A DNA stretch of 64,000 nt from assembly GCA_019638235.1 (NCBI GenBank), contig JAHBUE010000001.1, forward strand, positions 916,492-980,491, given 5' to 3'. Shown here piece after piece: positions 25,303 through 34,100 of the stretch. This DNA is from Cyclobacteriaceae bacterium. Its GTDB lineage: Bacteria; Bacteroidota; Bacteroidia; Cytophagales; Cyclobacteriaceae. The position numbers were made by a program, and so were the translations under genes. The stretch's first letter is position 1, and each line of letters begins with the position of its first letter. The notes below the pieces were generated by a model that had not been told where the DNA came from, ran no database searches, and worked only from the letters and a program-made list of their open reading frames with translations.

Positions 25303-26513
25303 AATGGAGCGCGCCAGTTCATGTTGCAGGAAGCGGTATAATTTCTTCTATCGGAAATACCTACGATGAGTGTTTGCAGGCATTGCGCGAAAGTAAACAT
25401 GGTATTCGTGCGTTAACTTCATTAGCATCAGTGCACAAACAAAAGTTGCCGGTAGGCGAGGTAAACCTTACCCATGCTGAACTTGCTGCACGGGCAGAAT
25501 TGAAAAAGCCCGTAACGCGCACGGCCATGCTCGGACTGTTGGCGGCACGCGAAGCGTTGAAAAATTCGGGGTTAAAAGAAAATTCGCGTTGGCGAAAAGG
25601 ATTGGTTTCATCCACTACCGTTGGCGGAATGGATAGGTCGGAAATTTTCTTTCCTGCTTATCTGAATGATTCTTCATCCGGAAACCTTGCCGATGTCATT
25701 CATCACGGATGCGGAGCAACAACCGACATTATAGCGCAGCATCTTGGGCTTGATGATTTCAACGCTACCATCAATACAGCCTGCTCTTCATCTGCCAATG
25801 CAATTATCTACGGAGCAAGACTCATCCGCCATGGACTACTCGATGTTGTGGTCGCGGGCGGAACAGATGCGCTCACAAAATTTACTATTAACGGGTTTAA
25901 AAGCCTGATGATTTTGGATGACGAACCCTGCCGCCCGTTTGATGCCGCGCGCAAAGGACTTAACCTGGGCGAAGGCGCAGGCTATGTAGTGCTGGTATCG
26001 GATAAAGTTTTGAACGAAGAAGGGTTGCAACCTAAAGCCCTTGTATCCGGCTTTGCCAACACCAACGATGCCTATCATCAAACGGCATCATCGCCAGAAG
26101 GAAGAGGCTCTTACGAAGCAATGGAAAAAACATTGGCTATGGCCAATCTAAAACCCGAGCAAATAAGTTATATAAACCTGCACGGAACCGGTACAGCAAA
26201 TAACGATTTGTCGGAAGGCACGGCTGTAAAAAGATTATTCGCTGACAAACTCCCGCCAGTTAGTTCAACCAAAGCCTTTACCGGGCACACGCTGGGCGCG
26301 AGTGGCGGCATCGAAGCTGTTTTTTCAATTATGGCCATAACGCATCAGTGCGTTTTTCCTAATCTCAGGTTTCAATCGCCCATACCGGAAATAAACATTC
26401 ATCCGCAACAACATTTTGAAGAACGCACCATACAACACGTTATGAGTAACTCGTTTGGTTTTGGCGGAAGCTGTTCATCTATCATTTTTTCAAAAACACC
26501 ACTGACACGATGA
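25299..26513 (+). CDS. Beta-ketoacyl-ACP synthase (KS), third; catalytic partner of CLF
   Basis: A 404-residue condensing enzyme with the complete triad: C162 in INTACSSSANA, histidine in INLHGTGTANND, and histidine in TKAFTGHTLGASGG, ending in GFGGSCSS. Translation is coupled on both sides: it starts inside the stop of the short KS-like gene, and the next start lies within its stop. The following gene encodes a ketosynthase homologue without the cysteine, so the two should form a KS/chain-length-factor heterodimer, as shown for ApeO-ApeC in aryl-polyene synthesis. Confidence 0.92.
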   Translation: MKWSAPVHVAGSGIISSIGNTYDECLQALRESKHGIRALTSLASVHKQKLPVGEVNLTHAELAARAELKKPVTRTAMLGLLAAREALKNSGLKENSRWRKGLVSSTTVGGMDRSEIFFPAYLNDSSSGNLADVIHHGCGATTDIIAQHLGLDDFNATINTACSSSANAIIYGARLIRHGLLDVVVAGGTDALTKFTINGFKSLMILDDEPCRPFDAARKGLNLGEGAGYVVLVSDKVLNEEGLQPKALVSGFANTNDAYHQTASSPEGRGSYEAMEKTLAMANLKPEQISYINLHGTGTANNDLSEGTAVKRLFADKLPPVSSTKAFTGHTLGASGGIEAVFSIMAITHQCVFPNLRFQSPIPEINIHPQQHFEERTIQHVMSNSFGFGGSCSSIIFSKTPLTR

Positions 26514-27583
26514 AGGCTTTTATAAGAGGAATCGGAATTGTTTCGCCCCAACATACCGGTAACGGAAAACGTCTTCCGGATGCTCCCGTTGATTATGCCA
26601 ACAACTTTCTTACCTGCATCGAGCCCGATTATTCGCAGTGGCTCAACCCGCAACAATTGCGAAGAATGAGCCGCGTAGTAAAAATGGGCACGTCTTCGGC
26701 ACTTATGGCATTGGCTGATGCCTCGGTTGAAAAACCAGATGCCGTTATTACCGGAACGGGCTACGGATGTTTGGAAGACACCGGCACGTTTCTCACCAAA
26801 ATTTCAGAACTCAACGAAGAAGCGTTGAACCCCACGCCCTTCATGCAGTCCACACACAATACCATTGGGTCGCAGGTTGCGTTGTTGCTTCAATGCCGGG
26901 GGTATAACCAGACGTTTGCGCATGGCGCTTTTTCGTTTGAACAGGCGTTGCTGGATACGCTGATGTTGCTGGAAGAAAATCCAGACCAGCATATTTTAAC
27001 AGGCGGTATAGATGAACGTACACAGGCAAGTCATGCCATACAAAGCCGGTTTAATAAATACCGCAATAATTCCCCTGGCACATTATCGTTGTTCAACACA
27101 CCGGCAAAAGGCACTGTTGCCGGTGAGGGCGCTGCATACTTTGTTCTTTCGGGCGCGCCCGGCAATCACGCGAAAGCGATGATTAACGCGGTGCAAACTT
27201 TTTCTACCGCTTTCGCAGATGTTGCGGAAACACGCATCCGCGAATTTCTGCAACACAACAACATAAACCCTGACGATGTTGACGTAATCCTCACCGGCAA
27301 ATCGGGCGATATGGAAGGCGACAACCAGATTGAGGCAACGCTTGCTTCGGTTTTTCAAAACAGTTCGGTGGGCGTGTTTAAACACCTTTGTGGAGAATAT
27401 TGTTCGGCATCTTCGTTTGCGTTATGGCTTGGCGCGATGATGTTGGAGCGTCAGGAAATCCCCGAAATCGTTTTACAGAAAAATGTGCATCGCCCTATGC
27501 GCACCATACTGATTTATAATGTGTACTTTCGCAATCATCATGCGTTAATCCTGTTGCGCTCATGCCATCCTACAAAAAACTGA
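26510..27583 (+). CDS. Chain-length-factor-like ketosynthase homologue (no active-site Cys)
   Basis: A 357-residue ketosynthase-fold protein. The elbow that holds the cysteine in active enzymes reads NQTFAHGAFSFEQALLD, without cysteine. The HGTGT equivalent is LTGKSGDMEGD, without histidine, so it cannot condense on its own. It retains the family start (FIRGIGIVSP) and THNTIGSQVALL. Overlap of 4 bases with the active KS upstream supports a heterodimer that sets polyene length. It overlaps the deacetylase-family gene downstream by 22 bases. Confidence 0.87.
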   Translation: MKAFIRGIGIVSPQHTGNGKRLPDAPVDYANNFLTCIEPDYSQWLNPQQLRRMSRVVKMGTSSALMALADASVEKPDAVITGTGYGCLEDTGTFLTKISELNEEALNPTPFMQSTHNTIGSQVALLLQCRGYNQTFAHGAFSFEQALLDTLMLLEENPDQHILTGGIDERTQASHAIQSRFNKYRNNSPGTLSLFNTPAKGTVAGEGAAYFVLSGAPGNHAKAMINAVQTFSTAFADVAETRIREFLQHNNINPDDVDVILTGKSGDMEGDNQIEATLASVFQNSSVGVFKHLCGEYCSASSFALWLGAMMLERQEIPEIVLQKNVHRPMRTILIYNVYFRNHHALILLRSCHPTKN

Positions 27584-28335
27584 ACCTGATTTTTTTTATA
27601 CTGTTGGCAGGATTAGTAAGCTATGACCTGTATTCCGGTATTTTTATCTTGTGGTATGTTGTGCTTGTAGTAATTTATGTGTCGCTATGTGTTGCAGGGG
27701 CATTCATTTTATCGGCTGGTTTTTTCTTGCCTGTAAAATGCCGTGGCAATCGTAGTGAAAATAAAATCGCGTTGACGTTCGATGACGGCCCCATTGCCGG
27801 CCAGACAGAGCGCGTGCTGGAGATTTTGAAAGCGCACCAGGTGCAGGGCACTTTTTTCTGCATTGGTTCGCGCATTAACAAAAACCCAAACCTGTTGTTA
27901 CAAATCAAAAACGAAGGACACCTGATTGGTAATCACACCTACAATCATAAAAGTACGTTTGGTTTTTTACCTGCGAAAAGCGTGAGCCGCGAACTGCACA
28001 ACACCGACAAGCAGATAGAAGAAATAATCGGAAAGAAGCCCCGCTACTTTCGCCCGCCCTATGGTGTTACCAACCCCATGATTGCAAAAGCGATTGCGGA
28101 AGGAAATTACACTACCATTGGCTGGAGCATCCGCTCGTTCGACACCATTATAAAAGACCCGGTGAAGTTGTTTAGCCGCGTTACCGCCCCGCTATCGTCA
28201 GGCGATATTATTCTTTTTCATGATTACAGCAACAGCATGATTGAAGTATTGCCCAAATTTATACAATACGCAAAACATAAAGGCATGCAGTTTGCTTTGT
28301 TGGATGAATTATTAAATGAAAAACCTTATCGTTAA
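27562..28335 (+). CDS. Polysaccharide deacetylase (NodB/CE4) family membrane protein
   Basis: A 257-residue protein with two N-terminal membrane segments (LIFFILLAGLVSYDLYSG and WYVVLVVIYVSLCVAGAFIL) and a NodB domain. The CE4 metal and catalytic motifs are intact: TFDDGP (D74, D75), H125-TYN-H129 as the HxxxH pair, and RPPYG. The catalytic domain should face the periplasm. In this cluster it may deacetylate a sugar attached by the GT2 enzyme, or act on an acylated pigment intermediate; both are inferred from position. Confidence 0.88.
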   Translation: MPSYKKLNLIFFILLAGLVSYDLYSGIFILWYVVLVVIYVSLCVAGAFILSAGFFLPVKCRGNRSENKIALTFDDGPIAGQTERVLEILKAHQVQGTFFCIGSRINKNPNLLLQIKNEGHLIGNHTYNHKSTFGFLPAKSVSRELHNTDKQIEEIIGKKPRYFRPPYGVTNPMIAKAIAEGNYTTIGWSIRSFDTIIKDPVKLFSRVTAPLSSGDIILFHDYSNSMIEVLPKFIQYAKHKGMQFALLDELLNEKPYR

Positions 28336-28340
28336 ATTTG
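28333..28340 (+). promoter_or_regulatory. Possible internal -7 box (TAAATTTG) before LolA gene
   Basis: TAAATTTG overlaps the stop codon of the deacetylase gene and ends 4 bases before the LolA-like ATG. As a promoter it would give a leaderless mRNA; it may be chance, since the flanking genes are otherwise tightly packed. Confidence 0.25.
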
Positions 28341-28344
28341 AACG

Positions 28345-28989
28345 ATGAAAGCACCCGTTGTCATACTGTTAAGTTTCTTTGTAATAAATTCGTTTACGGC
28401 ATTTTCCTTTTCGGATTACCCCGGCTTTAAACCTGTTGCCAACCTCGAAACATTTAAAAAAGAATTTGCGGCATCATCCGCAAGACTACAAACCATTGAG
28501 AGCGAATTCAAACAGGAGAAAACACTCCTTGCGTTAACGGAAACAATCAACTCGCAAGGAAAAATCTGGTTTAAGCGTGAAAATAAAATTCGCATGGATT
28601 ACACCAACCCGTTTGCGTACAGCATGATTATCAGGGGCGATAAAATGTTTATCCGCGATGAACAGAAGGAAAGTCAGGTGAATGTAAAATCAAACAAATT
28701 GTTTCAACAGGTAAACCGCATTATGATGGACTGTATGCAGGGCGCCATACCCGATAGCAAGGATTTTTCGCTTCGCGCTTTTGAAAACAATACTTCGTAC
28801 TTGTTGGAAATGACACCCGTTTCAAAAACACTAAAGGAATTTTTCCAAACCATTGTATTGATTGTTGAAAAGAAAGATAGTTCGCCTCTATCTATCCAAC
28901 TGAATGAACCTGCCGGTGATAAAACCCTGATTACACTATCGAATAAAACCATAAATGCGGTACTTCCCGATGAAGTATTTTCTTTTTAG
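28345..28989 (+). CDS. LolA-like periplasmic lipoprotein/lipid carrier
   Basis: A 214-residue exported protein with a signal peptide (MKAPVVILLSFFVINSFTAF) and the LolA fold pattern: an SEFKQEKTL strand, GKIWFKRENKIRMDYTNPF, and IIRGDKMFI. LolA-type proteins are regular members of aryl-polyene clusters, where they are thought to carry the lipidated pigment across the periplasm to the outer membrane. The chromosomal LolA for lipoproteins is probably elsewhere. It overlaps the next lipoprotein gene by 20 bases. Confidence 0.88.
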   Translation: MKAPVVILLSFFVINSFTAFSFSDYPGFKPVANLETFKKEFAASSARLQTIESEFKQEKTLLALTETINSQGKIWFKRENKIRMDYTNPFAYSMIIRGDKMFIRDEQKESQVNVKSNKLFQQVNRIMMDCMQGAIPDSKDFSLRAFENNTSYLLEMTPVSKTLKEFFQTIVLIVEKKDSSPLSIQLNEPAGDKTLITLSNKTINAVLPDEVFSF

Positions 28990-29596
28990 TATTTCTGTTG
29001 TTTTGCTTTCGGCTTGCACCTCTTATTATAAGACGATGCAGCCGATTGCTGTTAACACAACTTGCTCCGATACTATAAAACCGCCAGGCATAGCCTCGGC
29101 CTGGTTTAGCATCAGCGTGGATGTAATGGGTAAACATATAAGTGGGCTGTTGCTGATTAAAGAGATGCCCGACCAGTTTACGCGGATAGTGTTTACCAAC
29201 GAAGTAGGCGTAACCTTTTTCGATTTTGAGTTTGACCGGAACGGAAAGTTTGCAGTAAAGAAAATTATAAGTCAGCTTGACAGGAAACCGGTACTTGAAA
29301 CCCTTCGTAAAGATTTTTATTTATTGCTTGGTTTTCCTTTTCAGGATGAAATGCAGGCATGGCAGCATGGCGATAAGCTGTATTTCGGAGTAAAAGAACA
29401 ATCGGAACAGTTTTATTTCACCACTTCGTCTGGTTGCACATCATTGCATAGTGCAGAAATAGGCTCGGCACGAAAAAGAAAGGTTTCTGTTACCTTTGAA
29501 GGCGAAGATATGCGACACCCCGAACAGGTGCGCATCACACACTTTACGTTTGATATGACCCTGGAACTTAAACGTCTGAACAAGGATGCTGATTAA
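28970..29596 (+). CDS. Outer-membrane lipoprotein of pigment cluster (DUF3261-like)
   Basis: A 208-residue lipoprotein starting at the ATG 28970 (MKYFLFSISVVLLSAC), with a good lipobox and C16 as lipidation site; a start five codons earlier is possible. The mature part is beta-rich and, by position after LolA, corresponds to the DUF3261-type lipoprotein of aryl-polyene clusters, which resembles LolB receptors. I infer that it accepts the pigment from the LolA-like carrier. Family membership is suggested by context more than by clear motifs. Confidence 0.68.
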   Translation: MKYFLFSISVVLLSACTSYYKTMQPIAVNTTCSDTIKPPGIASAWFSISVDVMGKHISGLLLIKEMPDQFTRIVFTNEVGVTFFDFEFDRNGKFAVKKIISQLDRKPVLETLRKDFYLLLGFPFQDEMQAWQHGDKLYFGVKEQSEQFYFTTSSGCTSLHSAEIGSARKRKVSVTFEGEDMRHPEQVRITHFTFDMTLELKRLNKDAD

Positions 29597-29951
29597 CGAT
29601 TTTTTTACCATACATGAAAAAGCATCGGGTGAGGATACCATTCAGGCAGCGATAACCCTGAATAAAGACCACGCCATTTTTAAGGGTCATTTCCCAGAAG
29701 TGCCGGTTGTGCCGGGCGTGTGCATGATACAAATCGTGCGCGAAGTAATAGAAGCCGACCGGCAGGTCAGGCTGCGGTTGGTTTCGGCCGATAGTATAAA
29801 ATTCTTGACTGTTATTAACCCCAACGAAACAGCACGTGTAAACCTTTCTGTCCAGATAAATGTTTCGGAAAAACAATACAAAGTTATAGCTTCCATTTTT
29901 TCGGGTGAGATAATTTACTTTAAATTGAAGGGCATATTCGGCATTGTTTAA
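29586..29951 (+). CDS. FabZ/FabA-type 3-hydroxyacyl-ACP dehydratase
   Basis: A 121-residue hotdog protein with the full FabZ signature GHFPEVPVVPGVCMIQ, where H35 is the catalytic histidine. It is shorter than typical FabZ (about 145 aa). It should dehydrate 3-hydroxyacyl-ACP during polyene extension, as ApeI does in other clusters. It overlaps the lipoprotein gene by 11 bases, and its stop shares a base with the next ATG. Confidence 0.88.
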   Translation: MLINDFFTIHEKASGEDTIQAAITLNKDHAIFKGHFPEVPVVPGVCMIQIVREVIEADRQVRLRLVSADSIKFLTVINPNETARVNLSVQINVSEKQYKVIASIFSGEIIYFKLKGIFGIV

Positions 29952-30760
29952 TGGAAGATTTTAGCGCGGTTTTCAGGCAAAAGAAGGTGTGTGTGCTGGT
30001 GCCCACGTACAACAATGAGCAAACGCTTGAGCGTATGCTGCGCGATGTGCTCGCATACACCAACCAGGTGATTGTTGTGAATGACGGCTCGACCGACACT
30101 ACTGCACAAATCCTGAATAAATTTCCCGACCTTGAAATTGTGCAGTACCCAACCAATAAAGGCAAAGGCTATGCCCTGCGCGAGGGGTTTAAACGGGCTG
30201 TTGAACAGGGTTACGATTACGCTATTAATATTGATTCGGACGGGCAGCATTTTGCCGCTGACCTGCCTGCCTTTCTTACCGCGTTAGAAAATCATCCCGA
30301 CTCGATTATAATCGGGCAGCGAAATATGAACCAGGCCAACGTGCCGGGCAAGAGCAACTTCGGAAGAAATTTTTCAAACTTCTGGTTTGCGTTTGAAACG
30401 GGCATAAAACTGAACGACACACAAAGTGGCTACCGGTTGTACCCGGTGAAACGGCTGAGTGCCTTGAATTTCGTTACCCGAAAATTTGAATTTGAAGTAG
30501 AAGTGCTGGTGCGCGCAGCCTGGGCTGGCATACCGGTAACTGAAATTCCGGTTAGGGTTTTTTATCCTGAAAAGGAAAAACGAGTTTCGCACTTCAGGCC
30601 GTTTAAAGATTTTACACGCATCAGCATATTGAACACGGTGTTAGTCACCATTGCCTTGCTCTACATCAAGCCCCGCGACTTCATCAGAAGGATTAAAAAA
30701 AAAATTCCAGGCGGGAGTTATTGCAACAGCTTTTTGATTCAGGCACAACCGACTCTATAA
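29951..30760 (+). CDS. Family 2 glycosyltransferase, 5' part of split GT2-DUF2062 gene
   Basis: A GT-A-fold glycosyltransferase resembling dolichyl-phosphate mannosyltransferases: VCVLVPTYNNEQTLERML, IVVNDGSTDTT, and the DxD metal motif in NIDSDGQH, followed by GYRLYPVKRL. About 250 residues match; the last 19 codons after the A run at 30695-30704 (IPGGSYCNSF and on) look out of frame. A -1 shift at the A run would join it to DUF2062 and give a 392-residue protein, the arrangement I know from other Bacteroidota. It may glycosylate the pigment or load a polyprenyl carrier. Confidence 0.85.
   Translation: MEDFSAVFRQKKVCVLVPTYNNEQTLERMLRDVLAYTNQVIVVNDGSTDTTAQILNKFPDLEIVQYPTNKGKGYALREGFKRAVEQGYDYAINIDSDGQHFAADLPAFLTALENHPDSIIIGQRNMNQANVPGKSNFGRNFSNFWFAFETGIKLNDTQSGYRLYPVKRLSALNFVTRKFEFEVEVLVRAAWAGIPVTEIPVRVFYPEKEKRVSHFRPFKDFTRISILNTVLVTIALLYIKPRDFIRRIKKKIPGGSYCNSFLIQAQPTL
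30695..30704 (+). other. A10 homopolymer at -1 frame junction
   Basis: Ten consecutive A residues follow ATT in the GT2 gene. The zero frame reads Ile-Lys-Lys-Lys-Ile-Pro. Re-reading one A gives ...Lys-Asn-Ser-Arg-Arg-Glu-Leu-Leu-Gln-Gln and continues directly into DUF2062. This is a classic slippage context (A AAA AAA). It may be programmed slippage, phase variation, a mutation, or a base-calling error in a homopolymer. Confidence 0.8.
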
Positions 30761-31128
30761 AAGCCTTCTCCATTGGCTTCGGAATTTTTATGGGCATTGT
30801 GCCGATTTGGGGTTTTCAACTTGTAACGGCAATCGCGCTCGCTTTCCTGTTACGGTTAAACAAGGCGCTTGTTATTCTTGCAGCCAACATTAGTTTGCCG
30901 CCACTGATACCGGTAATTTTATTTTTGAGCCACGTTACCGGCTCCTTTTGGATGGGCGAACAGGCTGTTACGCTTTCGCTCGATACAACCCTGACGTATG
31001 ATGTGATGAAAGAAAGTCTTTTGCAATATGTAGTGGGTGCAATAACCCTCGGTATAGTTTCGGGTGTTACTTTTGGACTTACAGCTTATGGTATTCTTAA
31101 ATTTTTAAAACAGCCGGCCAACACCTGA
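30721..31128 (+). CDS. DUF2062 membrane domain, 3' part of split GT2-DUF2062 gene
   Basis: About 135 residues from a TTG at 30721, overlapping the GT2 frame by 40 bases. The DUF2062 motif FSIGFGIFMGIVPIWGFQL is complete, with three to four membrane segments and the ANISLPPLIPVIL block. The same frame stays open upstream to the A run at 30695-30704, encoding NSRRELLQQLFDSG, so the domain is best read as the C-terminal half of a fused GT2-DUF2062 protein. If no frameshifting occurs, translation could still start at the TTG by coupling. The domain probably anchors the transferase to the inner membrane. Confidence 0.75.
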   Translation: MQQLFDSGTTDSIKAFSIGFGIFMGIVPIWGFQLVTAIALAFLLRLNKALVILAANISLPPLIPVILFLSHVTGSFWMGEQAVTLSLDTTLTYDVMKESLLQYVVGAITLGIVSGVTFGLTAYGILKFLKQPANT

Positions 31129-31132
31129 ACGC

Positions 31133-34100
31133 ATGGAAGGTTTCCTGATAAGTACATATAGATTTTTTAAAACAAACCGGCTTGTCTTTTGGCTTGTTTT
31201 TACGCTTATGCTGATAGTGTTGGCATGGGGTGCGATGCGCATAACCTTAGAGGAAAACATGGCCAAACTTTTTCCGGATGATGAGCGTGTACAGAAACTG
31301 AATTACATATTTCAAAACTCAACGTTCACCGAACGAATGGTGGTGATGGTATCGGTGAAAGACAGCGCAACAACGGTTTCGCCTGATAGCTTAGTGGCTT
31401 TTGCGGAAACCGTAGCCGATGCGGTGGAAGAAAAACTTGACGCCTATGGCGCTATCATTACGCGAAAGATTGATGACGAAAAAATTTTTCAGGTCTTAAA
31501 CGTTACGCTTGAGCATCTCCCAATCTTTTTTACAGAAGAAGATTACCGTGCGCTTGATTCGATTACACAACCGGAAGTAAGTCGCGAGGTGATTAAGCAA
31601 CAATACCGGCAACTGATTTCACCTTCGGGGCTTGCATTGAAAAAATTAATCACCAGCGACCTCGCAGGGTTCTCGTACTTAGTGTTGAAAAAACTGCTGC
31701 AACTTCAGTATGACGAAAACTTTGAGATTTACGACAGCCACATCCTTACCAAAGACAAACGGCACCTGATATTTTTTGTCCAGCCCGGGTATTCGGCAAA
31801 CGAAACAGGAAAGAACACTGACTTTGTTAAAGCATTAAACGAAATCACAAAAAGTTTTTCGGCAGAAAACGAAACACGGCTTGTATCGTACTTTGGCGCA
31901 GCCGCAGTAGCCGTTGGCAATGCCGAACAATTGAAGAACGATACATTTCTCACGGTTTCGTTAATGGTTGTGCTGCTCGCGGTGTTCATCACCGGTTTTT
32001 TCAAAGACATTCGTGTGCTGCCGGTAATATTAATTCCGGTTATTTTTGGGGGGCTTTTCGCGTTGTTCTGCATCTACCTGATTAAAGCATCGGTTTCTAT
32101 ATTAGCCATTGCGGCCGGCTCGGTTATATTGGGTATTGCGGTAAACTATGCGTTGCATTTTTTAGTGCATCAGCGAAATCACCAAAACAAAGAAGATGTA
32201 ATAAAAGATATTGCCCGGCCCATGACGCTGGGAAGCCTGACAACCGTGCTGGCCTTTTTCAGTTTACAGCTTACCAACGCATCCATGCTAAAAGACATTG
32301 GATTGTTTGCAGGGTTTAGTTTGGTAGGCGCTGCAATTTGTTCATTGATTTTTTTGCCGCACCTCTCGCCCAATATCCGGTACAGGGAAACAGCACTGGA
32401 ACGATGGTCGTTTTTTAAAGAGCCTCCGGCAGGAGTATGGACGATACTTATTTTGATTGCTACACCATTCTTTTATTATTTCGCTACGGATGTGAGTTTC
32501 AACAGCGACATGAGCAAGCTGAATTTTATGAATGATGAAACACGCCTGGCGCAGCAGCGGCTCGAAACGATAAACCCTGCTTCACTTCATACCCTCTATC
32601 TTTCGTGCGAAGGCAACTCAATGGAGGAGGCGCTTAGAAAAAATGACAGGATAACCCCGGTTGTTGACAGCCTGAAAAAAGCGGGCGTTATAAAAAATAC
32701 ACATGCGCTCTCGGCTTTTCTGTTGTCGGATTCGTTACAACAACAGCGCATCGCGCAATGGGCAACTTTTTGGAGCGAAGAACGAAAGCAAAAATTTTAT
32801 GCAGCCATAAAAGATGAAGGGCAGAAATTAAAATTCTCCACGCAAACACTTAGCGGCATCGATTCTATTGTGGAGAGAAACTATACCGTTATGGACACAA
32901 CAGCGTTCCATGAACTTAGAGCAGCGTTTTTCCGCGATAATATTATTCAGAAAGATGGGCGAACAACTATTATATCGTTGGTTAATGCGCTGCCCGAAAA
33001 AAAAGAGCGTATTCAACAAGCGCTTTTGGGTGTGCAGGGCGATTTATCCGACAGGCAAATGATTACAAACCTGTTTATAAGCTATGTGCATAACGATTTT
33101 AATTTTATTGTAGCCTTCACGTCCATACTTGTGTTTGTCATTTTGTTGATTTCCAGCGGCCGCATAGAGATAACCGTTATCACGTTTTTGCCCATGCTGA
33201 TTACGTGGATATGGGTGCTGGGTATTATGGCGCTGGTTAGTATTGAGTTCAACATTGTGAACATTATGGTTTCGACTTTCATTTTCGGGTTGGGCGATGA
33301 TTACAGTATTTTTGTGATGGACGGGTTGCAACAAAAGTACAGAACCGGAAAGCAAACCCTTCAGTCTGTACGCACGTCTATTTTTCTTTCAGTCGTTACT
33401 ACTATATCAGGATTGGGTGTATTGATTTTTGCGGAGCATCCTGCACTGCGGTCGATAGCCGCCATTGCCATTATCGGAATTGTTTGTGTGTTCATCATGT
33501 CGCAAACCATTGAGCCGTTCCTGTTCAGGTTGTTGATTACAAACCGCACACAAAAAAGATTGCCGCCCATGACAGCGCGCGGCTTGGTTATTACCACTAT
33601 TACATATAGTGTATTTGTTTTCGGCTCGTTCTTCCTTACTCTTGTTGGAATTGTGCTGAAAATAATTCCTTTCGGGAAGCAACGCATACGACTGCTTTAT
33701 CACGCCATGATTGGATTTTTTACCAGAATGCTTCTTTGGATTGCCTCTAACTTAGATATGAAAATCATCAATCAAAGTAATGATGTGTTTAAACGGCCGG
33801 GTGTGCTTATAGCAAACCATAGTTCTTTTCTTGATATACTGATAACCATTTCGCTTCATTCAAAAGTAATATTGCTAACCAACAAATGGGTTTGGAACTC
33901 GCCTGTATTTGGTGGTGTGGTGAGGCTGGCCGATTATTATCCGGTAACGGAAGGAGCCGAAGATAGTATAACGAAATTAAAAGCCCATGTTGATGAAGGC
34001 TATTCCGTTGTTGTGTTTCCTGAAGGCACGCGGTCGGCCGATGGCAGCATTGGCAGGTTTCACAAAGGCGCTTTCTACTTAGCTGAAAATCTTACACTGC

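Noticed and set aside
26510..27583. Fourth active ketosynthase
   Set aside because: Active-site cysteine and the HGTGT histidine are both absent; it fits a chain-length factor.
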